Both the position numbers and the translations under genes were made by a program. A stretch of 64,000 nt of DNA, from positions 1,566,001 to 1,630,000 of the forward strand of contig NZ_CP102270.1 of assembly GCF_025148445.1 (NCBI RefSeq), written 5' to 3'. How positions within the stretch are numbered: position 1 is the stretch's first letter; each line of letters starts with the position of its first letter. Source of the stretch: Eshraghiella crossota. GTDB lineage: Bacteria; Bacillota; Clostridia; Lachnospirales; Lachnospiraceae. Under the pieces are notes generated by a model. It did not search any database and was not told the DNA's origin. It saw only the letters and a list, made by a program, of their open reading frames with translations. Of the stretch, positions 57,059 to 64,000 are shown piece after piece.

Positions 57059-57069
57059 TATGTTATAAT
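57059..57069 (+). promoter_or_regulatory. Extended -10 promoter of yitT
   Basis: TATGTTATAAT, about 32 bases before the start codon. The -35 position holds only TTCTCA, consistent with reliance on the TG extension. Confidence 0.5.
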
Positions 57070-57100
57070 AATACAAAATAAAGCAAGGGAGGTTAATCTT

Positions 57101-57979
57101 ATGTTCCAGTCAATTGAAAGGAAACATCCACACTTTTATCAGTATTTCCGCATAATCATTGTGATAATCGCATCACTTCTGTATGCGTGGAATCTTTGCT
57201 GCTTTGCCAAATCCGCTGACCTGCTTCCCGGTGGAATTTCAGGAGTATCCCTTCTGCTCCAGCATATAATAAAAAGTATTTTCCATGTTACCGTTCCCTA
57301 CTCAGTATTTAATATACTACTAAATCTTTTTCCTGTATATATAGGATTCAGATATATCGGTAAAAAATTTACTTTGTACTCCATACTGACTATCCTTTTG
57401 TCAAGTATATTTGTAGATATACTGCCTGATTATATATTTACAACCGACGTACTTCTGATAAGTATTTTCGGCGGTCTTATTAACGGTTTTGCAATAGCAT
57501 TATGCCTTAATGTCGGCACAACCACCGGCGGCACCGATTTTATAAGTATTTATATGTCCCAGCAGAAGGGAATGGACGCATGGAATTATATTCTTTTCGG
57601 TAATGTTATAATTCTTCTGATTGCAGGTGCAATGTTCGGCTGGTCAATCGCACTTTATTCGATTATTTACCAGTTCTGCAGCACTCAGATAATACAGATG
57701 CTCTACAAACGCTACCAGAAAGAAACACTTTTCATAATATCCGACAAAGCCGATGAAATATACCGTCTTATAAAAGATACCACCAACCATGATGCCACTC
57801 TTTTCCACGGTATCGGCTGTTATGAAGCAAAAGAAAAAGAAATGATATATTCCGTAATTAATACAGACGCAAGGAGGCAACTGATACCATTAATACATTC
57901 AGTTGATCCTCACGCCTTTATTAATGTTGTTAAGACAGAAGAGCTTGCCGGAAGGTTTCATGACATTCCTAACGACTGA
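57101..57979 (+). CDS. YitT family membrane protein
   Basis: 292 residues. The first about 190 form five or six membrane segments with the YitT pattern FAKSADLLPGGISGVSLLLQ and LNVGTTTGGTDFISIYMSQQ. The last about 90 are a cytoplasmic DUF2179 domain (KETLFIISDKADEIYRLIKD, then TTNHDATLFHGIGCYEAKEK). The function is unknown. SD GGGAGG precedes the ATG. Its last 11 bases overlap the convergent patB gene. Confidence 0.93.
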   Translation: MFQSIERKHPHFYQYFRIIIVIIASLLYAWNLCCFAKSADLLPGGISGVSLLLQHIIKSIFHVTVPYSVFNILLNLFPVYIGFRYIGKKFTLYSILTILLSSIFVDILPDYIFTTDVLLISIFGGLINGFAIALCLNVGTTTGGTDFISIYMSQQKGMDAWNYILFGNVIILLIAGAMFGWSIALYSIIYQFCSTQIIQMLYKRYQKETLFIISDKADEIYRLIKDTTNHDATLFHGIGCYEAKEKEMIYSVINTDARRQLIPLIHSVDPHAFINVVKTEELAGRFHDIPND

Positions 57980-59150
57980 CAATGCCTTTCAGTCTTTCCA
58001 TACACTCTTCTATTATTTTTCTCGGTGCGGCAAGGTTAATTCGTTGAAAGTCCTGACCTGACGCACCGAATATTTTTCCACTGTCAAGCCATAACTTTGC
58101 CTCGTATATAATGCGTCTGTCAAGTTCCTCATAATCTATGCCTGTTCCTCTGAAATCAAGCCATGTAAGATATGTTCCCTCACCATCAATGACCTTTACG
58201 CCCGGAAGGTTTTTTTCCGTATATTCTTTTACATATTTCCTGTTATTTCTGATATATTCAATAACACCGTTATACCATTCTTCCCCGTTAACATAGGCCG
58301 CCTTTACCGCAGCATGTCCTAACGGACTTAACTGGCTTATTCCCGCCGCATCCACCTGATGTCTGAATTTTTTTCTGAGTGTCCTGTCAGGTATAAATAT
58401 ATTGGATATTAACATTCCCGCAAGATTGAATGTTTTGCTTGGTGATGTGCATATTACGGATATATTTTCAAATTCTTTTTTAACATTACAGAATACCGTA
58501 TGCTCGCCCTCAAACACAAAATCACTGTGAATCTCATCACTTACAACAATAACATTATGTTTAAGGCAGATATCTCCGAGTTTTAAAAGTTCCTCTCTGG
58601 TAAATACCCTGCCGGACGGATTATGAGGACTGCAGAGGAGAAAAAGTTTTACATTATTATCAACTATCTTTTTTTCAAAATCTTCAAAGTCTATGTGATA
58701 TCTGTTGTCTTCAAGAAGCACAAGGTCGTTGCTCACAATTCTTCTGCCATTGTCATTAATAACCTCCGAAAACGGATAATATACAGGCTGCTCTATAAGT
58801 ACGGCATCTCCCGGCTCTGTAAATGCTTTAACCGCCATTGCAAGTGCAAACACTACACCCGGTGTCTTAATAATCCATCTTTCTTCCACATCCCAGTTAT
58901 GATGTCTTTTCATCCATCCTGCAACAGCCTCAAAATATTCTTTTCCTGTTTCGCTATAGCCGAAAATACCGTGTTTTACCCTTTCAATAACCGCATCTTC
59001 CACATAAGATGAAGTTTTAAAATCCATATCCGCAATCCATAACGGAAGTACATCTTCAGGCATGCCTCTTCTTTTTGCAAAATCATATTTAAGGCAATCC
59101 GTATTTTTACGGTTTATTATCTCATCAAAATTAAGATTTCTTTCTGCCAT
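57969..59150 (-). CDS. patB: PatB/MalY-type cystathionine beta-lyase / aminotransferase
   Basis: 393-residue pyridoxal-phosphate enzyme of fold type I. It has RRGMPEDVLPLWIADMDF, LFLLCSPHNPSGRVFTREEL, VVSDEIHSDFVF and the PLP lysine in ICTSPSKTFNLAGM. This subfamily cleaves cystathionine to homocysteine. ATG 59150 follows GGTGA, which lies in the last codons of the broken metB gene immediately upstream. The frame extends to 59189, but those residues are an overlap with metB sequence in another frame. It would supply the second transsulfuration step; without MetB its substrate supply is uncertain. Confidence 0.9.
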   Translation of the reverse strand: MAERNLNFDEIINRKNTDCLKYDFAKRRGMPEDVLPLWIADMDFKTSSYVEDAVIERVKHGIFGYSETGKEYFEAVAGWMKRHHNWDVEERWIIKTPGVVFALAMAVKAFTEPGDAVLIEQPVYYPFSEVINDNGRRIVSNDLVLLEDNRYHIDFEDFEKKIVDNNVKLFLLCSPHNPSGRVFTREELLKLGDICLKHNVIVVSDEIHSDFVFEGEHTVFCNVKKEFENISVICTSPSKTFNLAGMLISNIFIPDRTLRKKFRHQVDAAGISQLSPLGHAAVKAAYVNGEEWYNGVIEYIRNNRKYVKEYTEKNLPGVKVIDGEGTYLTWLDFRGTGIDYEELDRRIIYEAKLWLDSGKIFGASGQDFQRINLAAPRKIIEECMERLKGIVSR

Positions 59151-59151
59151 A

Positions 59152-60194
59152 TTATTCACCAGCCTTTCTAAATACTTCTTCAAGTTCATTTATAAGGTCT
59201 TCATAATCCTCTATTCCAACAGACATTCTTAAAGTACATTCGGTTATTCCGTTCTTTTCCCTTACTCCTGCAGGGACATCTGCGTGTGTCTGTGTTGTGG
59301 GATACGTTATCCTCTTGCCTGTTTTTTTAATATTTCATAACCCGGATGTGTAGGCAGCCCCGGATAAAATACTTCTTTTACAATGCTCTGTTTCTGAAGC
59401 CAGAGTGCAATTTTTCCCGCATTTTCCGATGATCTTTTCATGCGAATTCCAAGGGTTTTAATTCCTCTTAAAATAAGCCAGCTGTCAAAAGGAGCAAGAC
59501 CTGCTCCTGTTGTTTTTATAAGGAATCTGAGTCTTTCCCTTATCTCTTCCCTGTTGGTCACTATAAATCCCGCAAGAGTATCATTATGTCCGCCAAGGAA
59601 TTTAGTTCCGCTATGGATTACTATATCTGCTCCCAAATCAAGGGGATTCTGGAAATAAGGAGATAAAAATGTATTATCCACTATTAACAGGCAATTATGC
59701 TTTTTGGCGATTTCCGATATTTTGGCAATGTCGGATACTCTCATCATAGGGTTGGTAGGGGTTTCAATATATATGGCTTTTGTATTTTCTTTTATCCTGC
59801 TTTCAATGTTTTCACGGGAGCAGTCAAGATATGTTATCTCATAATTATTTTTACTGCATACGTTATCAAATAGCCTTGTACTTCCTCCGTAAATATCAGC
59901 TTCAACAATAATATTATCACCCGGTTTAAAGAGTTCCATCGTAAGCGTAATGGCTGCCATTCCCGTTGTCAGTGCAAATGCTTCAGTTCCGTTTTCAAGA
60001 TTGGCTACTGTTTTTTCAAGCACCTCCCTTGTAGGATTCTGTAGTCTGCTGTAGTCATATCCCGTACTTTGACCGACTCCCGGATGTGCATATGTTGCAG
60101 TCTGGTATATCGGATAACTTATTGCTCCGTAGTTATCTGCTTTTCCCTCAAGTTCTTCTAAATGTAAACATCGTGTATTAATTCCTCTTGCCAT
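59152..60194 (-). pseudogene. metB: Cystathionine gamma-synthase/lyase gene broken by an internal deletion
   Basis: Codons 1-295 encode a normal trans-sulfuration enzyme from MARGINTRCLHLEELEGKAD through the PLP lysine motif VIHSGTKFLGGHND to GYEILKKQARG, where a TAA follows (59309-59307). The family's C-terminus continues in another frame directly after the break: ITYPTTQTHADVPAG, then ECTLRMSVGIEDYEDLI and a stop at 59154. The segment normally between QARG and TYP (about 35-40 residues, including the FGGMISF and ESLGG region) is missing, and the frame is shifted. So the break at about 59310/59311 is a deletion of length 3N+1. The product lacks active-site parts and is probably inactive. SD GGAGGAC precedes the ATG. 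Confidence 0.85.
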
Positions 60195-60213
60195 ATTTTG
60201 TCCTCCGTTTTAT

Positions 60214-60253
60214 TCCTACTGTTTTACTAGGATTATTAACTGTAAAAATATTA
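60214..60253 (-). promoter_or_regulatory. Promoter and operator candidate of metB-patB
   Basis: A TAATAT -10 at 60253-60248, with TTATAC 18 bases upstream. The inverted repeat TCCTA-N9-TAGGA (60214-60232) lies just downstream of the expected start. From memory this resembles operators of Rrf2-type cysteine-metabolism regulators such as CymR; the assignment is tentative. Confidence 0.4.
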
Positions 60254-60321
60254 TCACAGAAGACATTTATTGTATAATCTTTAAAATTTATGATTTGTTA
60301 TAGGTAATCTTTATATCAAAA

Positions 60322-60356
60322 AACCGCTGTGAGAATTCCGGATTCCCACAACGGTT
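60322..60356 (-). terminator. Terminator of the xpt-pbuX-GNAT operon
   Basis: AACCG-C-TGTG-A-GAAT / ATTC-C-CACA-A-CGGTT with two mismatches and a 5-base loop, followed on the minus strand by TTTTTTGA. Confidence 0.8.
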
Positions 60357-60363
60357 AGAAACA

Positions 60364-60780
60364 TTATTGATTTATAACCTTTCTCATCCAGATATGAGGG
60401 TGTCCTTCGTCCTCTCCTATCGGACCATAGCCCTCATATCCCGAATTTTCATAAAAGCCTCTGACCCTGCACTGGGCATGAAGAATTATCTCCTTACCGC
60501 CCTTTTTCAAAACGATTTTCTCCGCTTCTGCAAGAATAACCGTTCCAAGATGCAATCCACGATATGATTTATCTACCGCAATTCTTCCAAGAATATATGT
60601 ATTATCTTCTCTATAAATTCTGCATGTGGCAACAGGCTTTTCATTGTTATATATAACAATATGTAAAGCCCTGTCATCAATTTCATCAAACTCGTTTTTA
60701 TAGCCCTGCTCGGACATAAAAACATTACGTCTGATATTCATTGCATCCTCCTGCAGATAGTCATAAACTTTAACTTCCAT
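60364..60780 (-). CDS. GNAT-family N-acetyltransferase
   Basis: 138 residues of the ElaA-like GNAT type, with acetyl-CoA motif A in LGRIAVDKSYRGLHLGTVIL and the C-terminal FYENSGYEGYGPIGEDEGHP. The substrate is unknown. SD GAGGAT precedes the ATG. It follows pbuX by 9 bases and ends at a clear terminator, so it belongs to the xanthine operon transcript. Confidence 0.9.
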   Translation of the reverse strand: MEVKVYDYLQEDAMNIRRNVFMSEQGYKNEFDEIDDRALHIVIYNNEKPVATCRIYREDNTYILGRIAVDKSYRGLHLGTVILAEAEKIVLKKGGKEIILHAQCRVRGFYENSGYEGYGPIGEDEGHPHIWMRKVINQ

Positions 60781-60789
60781 AGCTTATCC

Positions 60790-62133
60790 TCAATTATTTT
60801 TCTGTGCTTTCTCTTCTCCCATACTTTTAGGAAGAATAATATTAAGCAATATTGCCGTAACAAAAACAAGTGCCACACAGTTTTCAGCAAATACGGACCT
60901 TACAATATCAGGAAAAATATTAAATAAATCAGGACATTGTGTAAAGCCTAATCCAATACTGAGAGAAAGAGCTGCTATTGTAATATTGCGCTGTGTATAC
61001 CCGCATTTTCCTATCATTTGGACACCGCTTACAACGATTGTACCAAACATCATTATCGTACATCCGCCAAGCACCGCACTCGGCAAAGTGGCAAGCAGAC
61101 TTCCTACTGCCGGGAAAAATCCCGCCACTACCATGATTATCGCTCCTGTAGAAATAGCATATCTGTTAACAACCTTTGTCATTGCAACAAGTCCTACATT
61201 CTGGCTGAAAGAGGTAATCGGCATACATCCGAAAATTGAAGAGAGTGCACTTACAAAACCGTCACAGGCAATGGAACCTGAGGTTTCTTTTTCCGTAACA
61301 TCCCTTCCAAGTCCTGATGATGCAAGGGCAGAGGTATCACCGATAGTTTCCGTTGCCGATACCAGGAAAATAAGAATAAAAGAAAATATTGCATTGGCAT
61401 TAAATTCAATTTTAAAAGGCATAAAATGAGGCAGAGCGATAATATCAACATCATGAAGTGCTGAAAAATCCACCATTCCCATACAAAGTGCCACAATATA
61501 TCCCACAACAAGTCCGAATAAAACAGAAAGCTGTTTTAAATAGCCTTTTGCAAGTATATTGAATAAAATGCAGCTTACAAGGGTTACAATTCCAAGTATC
61601 CAGTTGTTGGCAGAACCAAAATCTGCTGCTCCCGTTCCTCCTCCGAAGGAAGCCGCACCAACAGAAAGAAGTGAAAATCCGATTGCCGTAACAACCGTTG
61701 CTGCTACAATCGGCGAGATAACTTTTATCCAGTATTTTGCAAAAAGTCCCAGAAGTCCTTCCACAATACCGCCTATTAATACTGCACCCATCAGGGTTCC
61801 GTATCCGTACTGTGCTCCTAAAGTACAGGCAAAGGATACAAACGTAAAGCTGATTCCCATTACTATAGGCAGCCTTGAACCTATTCTCCATATAGGGAAC
61901 AGCTGTATAAAAGTACCTATTCCGGCTATAATCATTGCACTCTGGATTATCATGGCCGTGTCCTTTGCCCCAAGTCCACAGGCAGCCGCAACGATTATAA
62001 TAGGTGTGATATTGGCAACAAACATCGCCAGTATGTGCTGTAATCCAAACGGAAACGCCTTTAATAAATTAATCTTTCCGTCAAGCGAATATAACGCTTC
62101 GACAGTATCTTTATTCTTTTTTTCTTTAGCCAT
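60790..62133 (-). CDS. pbuX: Xanthine/uracil permease (NCS2 family)
   Basis: 447-residue nucleobase:cation symporter with about 14 membrane segments. It has AFPFGLQHILAMFVANITPI, PIVMGISFTFVSFACTLGAQ, SATETIGDTSALASSGLGRD and MPITSFSQNVGLVAMTKVVN. Xanthine is inferred as substrate because xpt precedes it by 12 bases. Confidence 0.93.
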   Translation of the reverse strand: MAKEKKNKDTVEALYSLDGKINLLKAFPFGLQHILAMFVANITPIIIVAAACGLGAKDTAMIIQSAMIIAGIGTFIQLFPIWRIGSRLPIVMGISFTFVSFACTLGAQYGYGTLMGAVLIGGIVEGLLGLFAKYWIKVISPIVAATVVTAIGFSLLSVGAASFGGGTGAADFGSANNWILGIVTLVSCILFNILAKGYLKQLSVLFGLVVGYIVALCMGMVDFSALHDVDIIALPHFMPFKIEFNANAIFSFILIFLVSATETIGDTSALASSGLGRDVTEKETSGSIACDGFVSALSSIFGCMPITSFSQNVGLVAMTKVVNRYAISTGAIIMVVAGFFPAVGSLLATLPSAVLGGCTIMMFGTIVVSGVQMIGKCGYTQRNITIAALSLSIGLGFTQCPDLFNIFPDIVRSVFAENCVALVFVTAILLNIILPKSMGEEKAQKNN

Positions 62134-62145
62134 TGTATTCTCCTC

Positions 62146-62727
62146 TTACTGCTCCCTGAAGTTAATTGTTCCTGTAGTTGCATCCATTGAATCAACAATA
62201 GCAAGAGATTCAAGCTGATATCCGAGATTTCTTATAATCTGACCACCGACCTGAAAACCTTTTTCGATTGCGATACCGATTCCTTCAACAGTGGCTCCTG
62301 CCTGGTTCACAATTGAAATAAGTCCCTGTAATGCACAGCCATTTGCAAGAAAATCATCAATTATAAGCACATGGTCGTCTTCATTTAAAAACTTCTTTGA
62401 TACAATAACCTGATTCTTGCATTTATGGGTAAAAGACTCAACCTCCGCAATATACATATCACCGTCTATATTAATACTTTTTGATTTTTTCGCAAAAACA
62501 ACAGGTACGTTAAAGTGCATTGCAACAACACACGCAATTCCGATACCTGATGCTTCCACCGTCAATATTTTATTGATATTTTTGCCTTCAAATCTCTTCT
62601 TAAATTCGGCACCCATCTCATTAAATAGCGTTATATCCATCTGATGATTTAAGAAGCTGTCAACTTTTAGTACATTCCCTTCCTTAACTATTCCGTCTTT
62701 CACTATTCTTTCTTCCAAAAAATTCAT
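62146..62727 (-). CDS. xpt: Xanthine phosphoribosyltransferase
   Basis: 193 residues. It converts xanthine and PRPP to XMP. It has [60 protein letters not shown] and the PRPP loop [20 protein letters not shown], all typical of Bacillus Xpt; the length is right. SD GGAGAT precedes the ATG. No purine riboswitch is visible in the 102-base leader, unlike many xpt operons. A possible promoter is TTGAAA-17-TAACAT at about 62775-62805. Confidence 0.95.
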   Translation of the reverse strand: MNFLEERIVKDGIVKEGNVLKVDSFLNHQMDITLFNEMGAEFKKRFEGKNINKILTVEASGIGIACVVAMHFNVPVVFAKKSKSINIDGDMYIAEVESFTHKCKNQVIVSKKFLNEDDHVLIIDDFLANGCALQGLISIVNQAGATVEGIGIAIEKGFQVGGQIIRNLGYQLESLAIVDSMDATTGTINFREQ

Positions 62728-62829
62728 ATTATCTCCGATTTATCCGGGATTGCTTCCCTGTATTTCGCATATAATGTTATCATTCTTCAAGATTCATTTC
62801 AACAGAATACGGTTTTTCTTATAATTTTC

Positions 62830-63672
62830 CTATATTTCCTTTCCTCTGATTCCCTGTATCAGGCAAAACGAACCCCCTGCTATACACGGTATGCCTATTA
62901 CCAGACTCACTAAAACATACCCCACATAATCCATCATGCTGTACGCATAATCCGAGGGTAAATACATTTTGGTAATGGTATCATATTCTGCCACATACGA
63001 TTTTTCAGGTTCGTCCTTTTTATAAATGATATCATAATTATCTGCTAACCGGTCTGTAAATTTTCCTCTTTCTCCATAATCAACCGTATATGCATTGCCA
63101 TCTGCATGATAAACAAGCGTTGCATAATGGTAGTAACTGTCTGAATCCCATGAATTGCTTGTAGAACCTCTGTCAGTTGTTTCTCCTACCGTATGCACAT
63201 AATCCTTGTAATCTTTTGCTCTATTTATATTTTTAACAATTACTCTTGGCAAAAACGTAAAAACAAAAACACCGGCAACGAAAAATACAATTCCCATTAA
63301 AAGAATAACAGGTCTGTCATTCTTCTTTTTAAGCGGAGGTGCATACCTTGAAAGCCATGTATAATTTTCATCCTTTATTTGGGAAAATTTATTAACCAGC
63401 CGGTCTTCTGTTAAATATGTTATTCCGGTAACATAAGTCTGTTCCCTGATATAATTATTGATATCACCCTCCTTTTCCATTACAACATCAATGTCAAAAA
63501 TAGCTCTTCTTCCCTTTTTACATTCGTCGTATGTACTCCGGTTGACACTAAGCACCATGTCCCTTCCGTCGGATCTCGTTATAGTTACCAGATATTCCCT
63601 ATTATATTCGTCTCCTGTTATTTCCTTAGATTTGATTTTGACTGCTAATGTAACGCTTTCTGTCTTTAACAT
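62830..63672 (-). CDS. Membrane protein of unknown function (DUF3592-like)
   Basis: 280 residues. A cytoplasmic beta domain (VTLAVKIKSKEITGDEYNRE) precedes a membrane helix (VILLMGIVFFVAGVFVFTFL). An extracytoplasmic domain (YHYATLVYHADGNAYTVDYG and YDIIYKKDEPEKSYVAEY, similar to DUF3592) follows, then a second membrane helix (VGYVLVSLVIGIPCIAGGSF) and a short basic tail. I do not know its role. SD GGGAGAAA precedes the ATG. It lies 15 bases after the DUF3048-type gene. Confidence 0.7.
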   Translation of the reverse strand: MLKTESVTLAVKIKSKEITGDEYNREYLVTITRSDGRDMVLSVNRSTYDECKKGRRAIFDIDVVMEKEGDINNYIREQTYVTGITYLTEDRLVNKFSQIKDENYTWLSRYAPPLKKKNDRPVILLMGIVFFVAGVFVFTFLPRVIVKNINRAKDYKDYVHTVGETTDRGSTSNSWDSDSYYHYATLVYHADGNAYTVDYGERGKFTDRLADNYDIIYKKDEPEKSYVAEYDTITKMYLPSDYAYSMMDYVGYVLVSLVIGIPCIAGGSFCLIQGIRGKEI

Positions 63673-63687
63673 TATCTTTCTCCCATC

Positions 63688-64000
63688 TTAATTTATTTCA
63701 GGCACGTATTTTTCATTCATCATACAGATGTATGTCTTACCCTTTGCGATTTCAAGCGGCTTACCGTCCATTGTTGTCATAACAAACGCATTACCGTACT
63801 GGCTGTCGTCATTATAATCGCCCTTAGTCCAGTTAATCTTTATATATTTTCCACCACTGATATAATATCCGGTACCTCCTGCCATATTGTATTTCTGGCG
63901 GACGGTTCCTTGTGAATCCTTCTCTGTCCAGTTAGGTACAGGAAGAATAATTACATTTCTTACCCTTATATTTTCGCTGTTAGTCTCATCAATATACGGT
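63688..64000 (-). CDS. DUF3048 (YerB-like) protein, C-terminal part, cut by the window edge
   Basis: The open frame runs in from base 64000 with no start in view. About 103 residues are visible, starting PYIDETNSENIRVRNVIILP and containing RQKYNMAGGTGYYISGGKYI and DGKPLEIAKGKTYICMMNE. This matches the end of DUF3048 lipoproteins, where G-x-GYxIxxGKxIxIxW and G-x-x-x-x-x-x-GKTxI are typical. The ATG at 63885 is internal, not the start. Confidence 0.75.
   Translation of the reverse strand, partial: PYIDETNSENIRVRNVIILPVPNWTEKDSQGTVRQKYNMAGGTGYYISGGKYIKINWTKGDYNDDSQYGNAFVMTTMDGKPLEIAKGKTYICMMNEKYVPEIN

Noticed and set aside
59157-59189. N-terminal extension of patB (frame open to 59189)
   Set aside because: Those bases encode the end of metB in another frame; ATG 59150 has its own SD.
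60195-60363. Possible SAM riboswitch before metB
   Set aside because: No S-box core is recognisable; the only clear structures are the upstream operon's terminator and a short dyad.
62728-62829. Possible purine riboswitch before xpt
   Set aside because: None of the conserved loop or junction bases are present and the leader is short.
1-64000. CRISPR arrays, insertion sequences, prophage, rRNA and tRNA genes
   Set aside because: No regularly spaced repeats, transposase or phage protein motifs, or RNA gene signatures were found on either strand.

Overview
The window looks like a piece of chromosome from an anaerobic, low-GC Firmicute of the Lachnospiraceae (a Coprococcus-, Butyrivibrio- or Eubacterium-like gut or rumen bacterium). 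The evidence is butyrate formation by phosphate butyryltransferase and butyrate kinase, a monomeric group-B-type [FeFe] hydrogenase, YesM/YesN-type regulation of sugar uptake, AT-rich intergenic DNA with strong Shine-Dalgarno sites, and several families I know mainly from this group (DUF4250, and proteins resembling DUF5716/DUF5717). I see no phage, insertion sequence, CRISPR array, rRNA or tRNA. Most genes are on the minus strand. No gap without a gene exceeds 300 bases.

Layout. 1-11.5 kb is a maltodextrin locus: sugar ABC permeases malG (cut by the window edge) and malF, a maltose-binding-type lipoprotein, a YesM/YesN two-component system, a single 1257-residue MalQ-GlgP fusion, and a divergent AraC-type regulator. 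11.5-14.5 kb is a zinc uptake operon (zur-znuA-znuC-znuB). 14.6-18.1 kb is a divergent fermentation operon, ptb-buk-[FeFe] hydrogenase. 18.1-27.1 kb is a tightly packed seven-gene operon: MoxR ATPase, DUF58, transglutaminase, two amidases with Ig-like domains, an SPFH protein and SfsA. 27.2-33.2 kb runs valS, a GT2-GtrA glycosyltransferase, a phosphodiester glycosidase (NAGPA-like) and a membrane-anchored partner, ending at a clear terminator.

33.3-40.2 kb is the most unusual region. It is a four-gene operon with its own promoter, encoding an 1180-residue helical-repeat protein, an Hsp70/actin-fold ATPase without a lid, a TPR-like protein and a coiled-coil membrane-hairpin protein. A second copy of the glycosidase-plus-partner module (40.2-42.5 kb) lies upstream of it, after rarA, a polysaccharide deacetylase and a small membrane protein. 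45-52.3 kb holds DUF4250, clpB under a CIRCE operator, an orphan DUF11 protein, a CarD/CdnL regulator, a sodium:alanine symporter, an orphan type IV pilin-like gene and a nitroreductase. 52.4-64 kb holds ppk-pfk, bioB, a half-size EamA transporter, yitT, patB behind a broken metB, xpt-pbuX-GNAT, and two envelope proteins at the right edge.

The main physiological picture is a starch/maltodextrin fermenter. It imports oligosaccharides by ABC transport, processes them with a fused disproportionase-phosphorylase, and ends in butyrate and hydrogen. The largest block of genes is for envelope building and remodelling. All functions are inferred from sequence read by eye; no database search was run.
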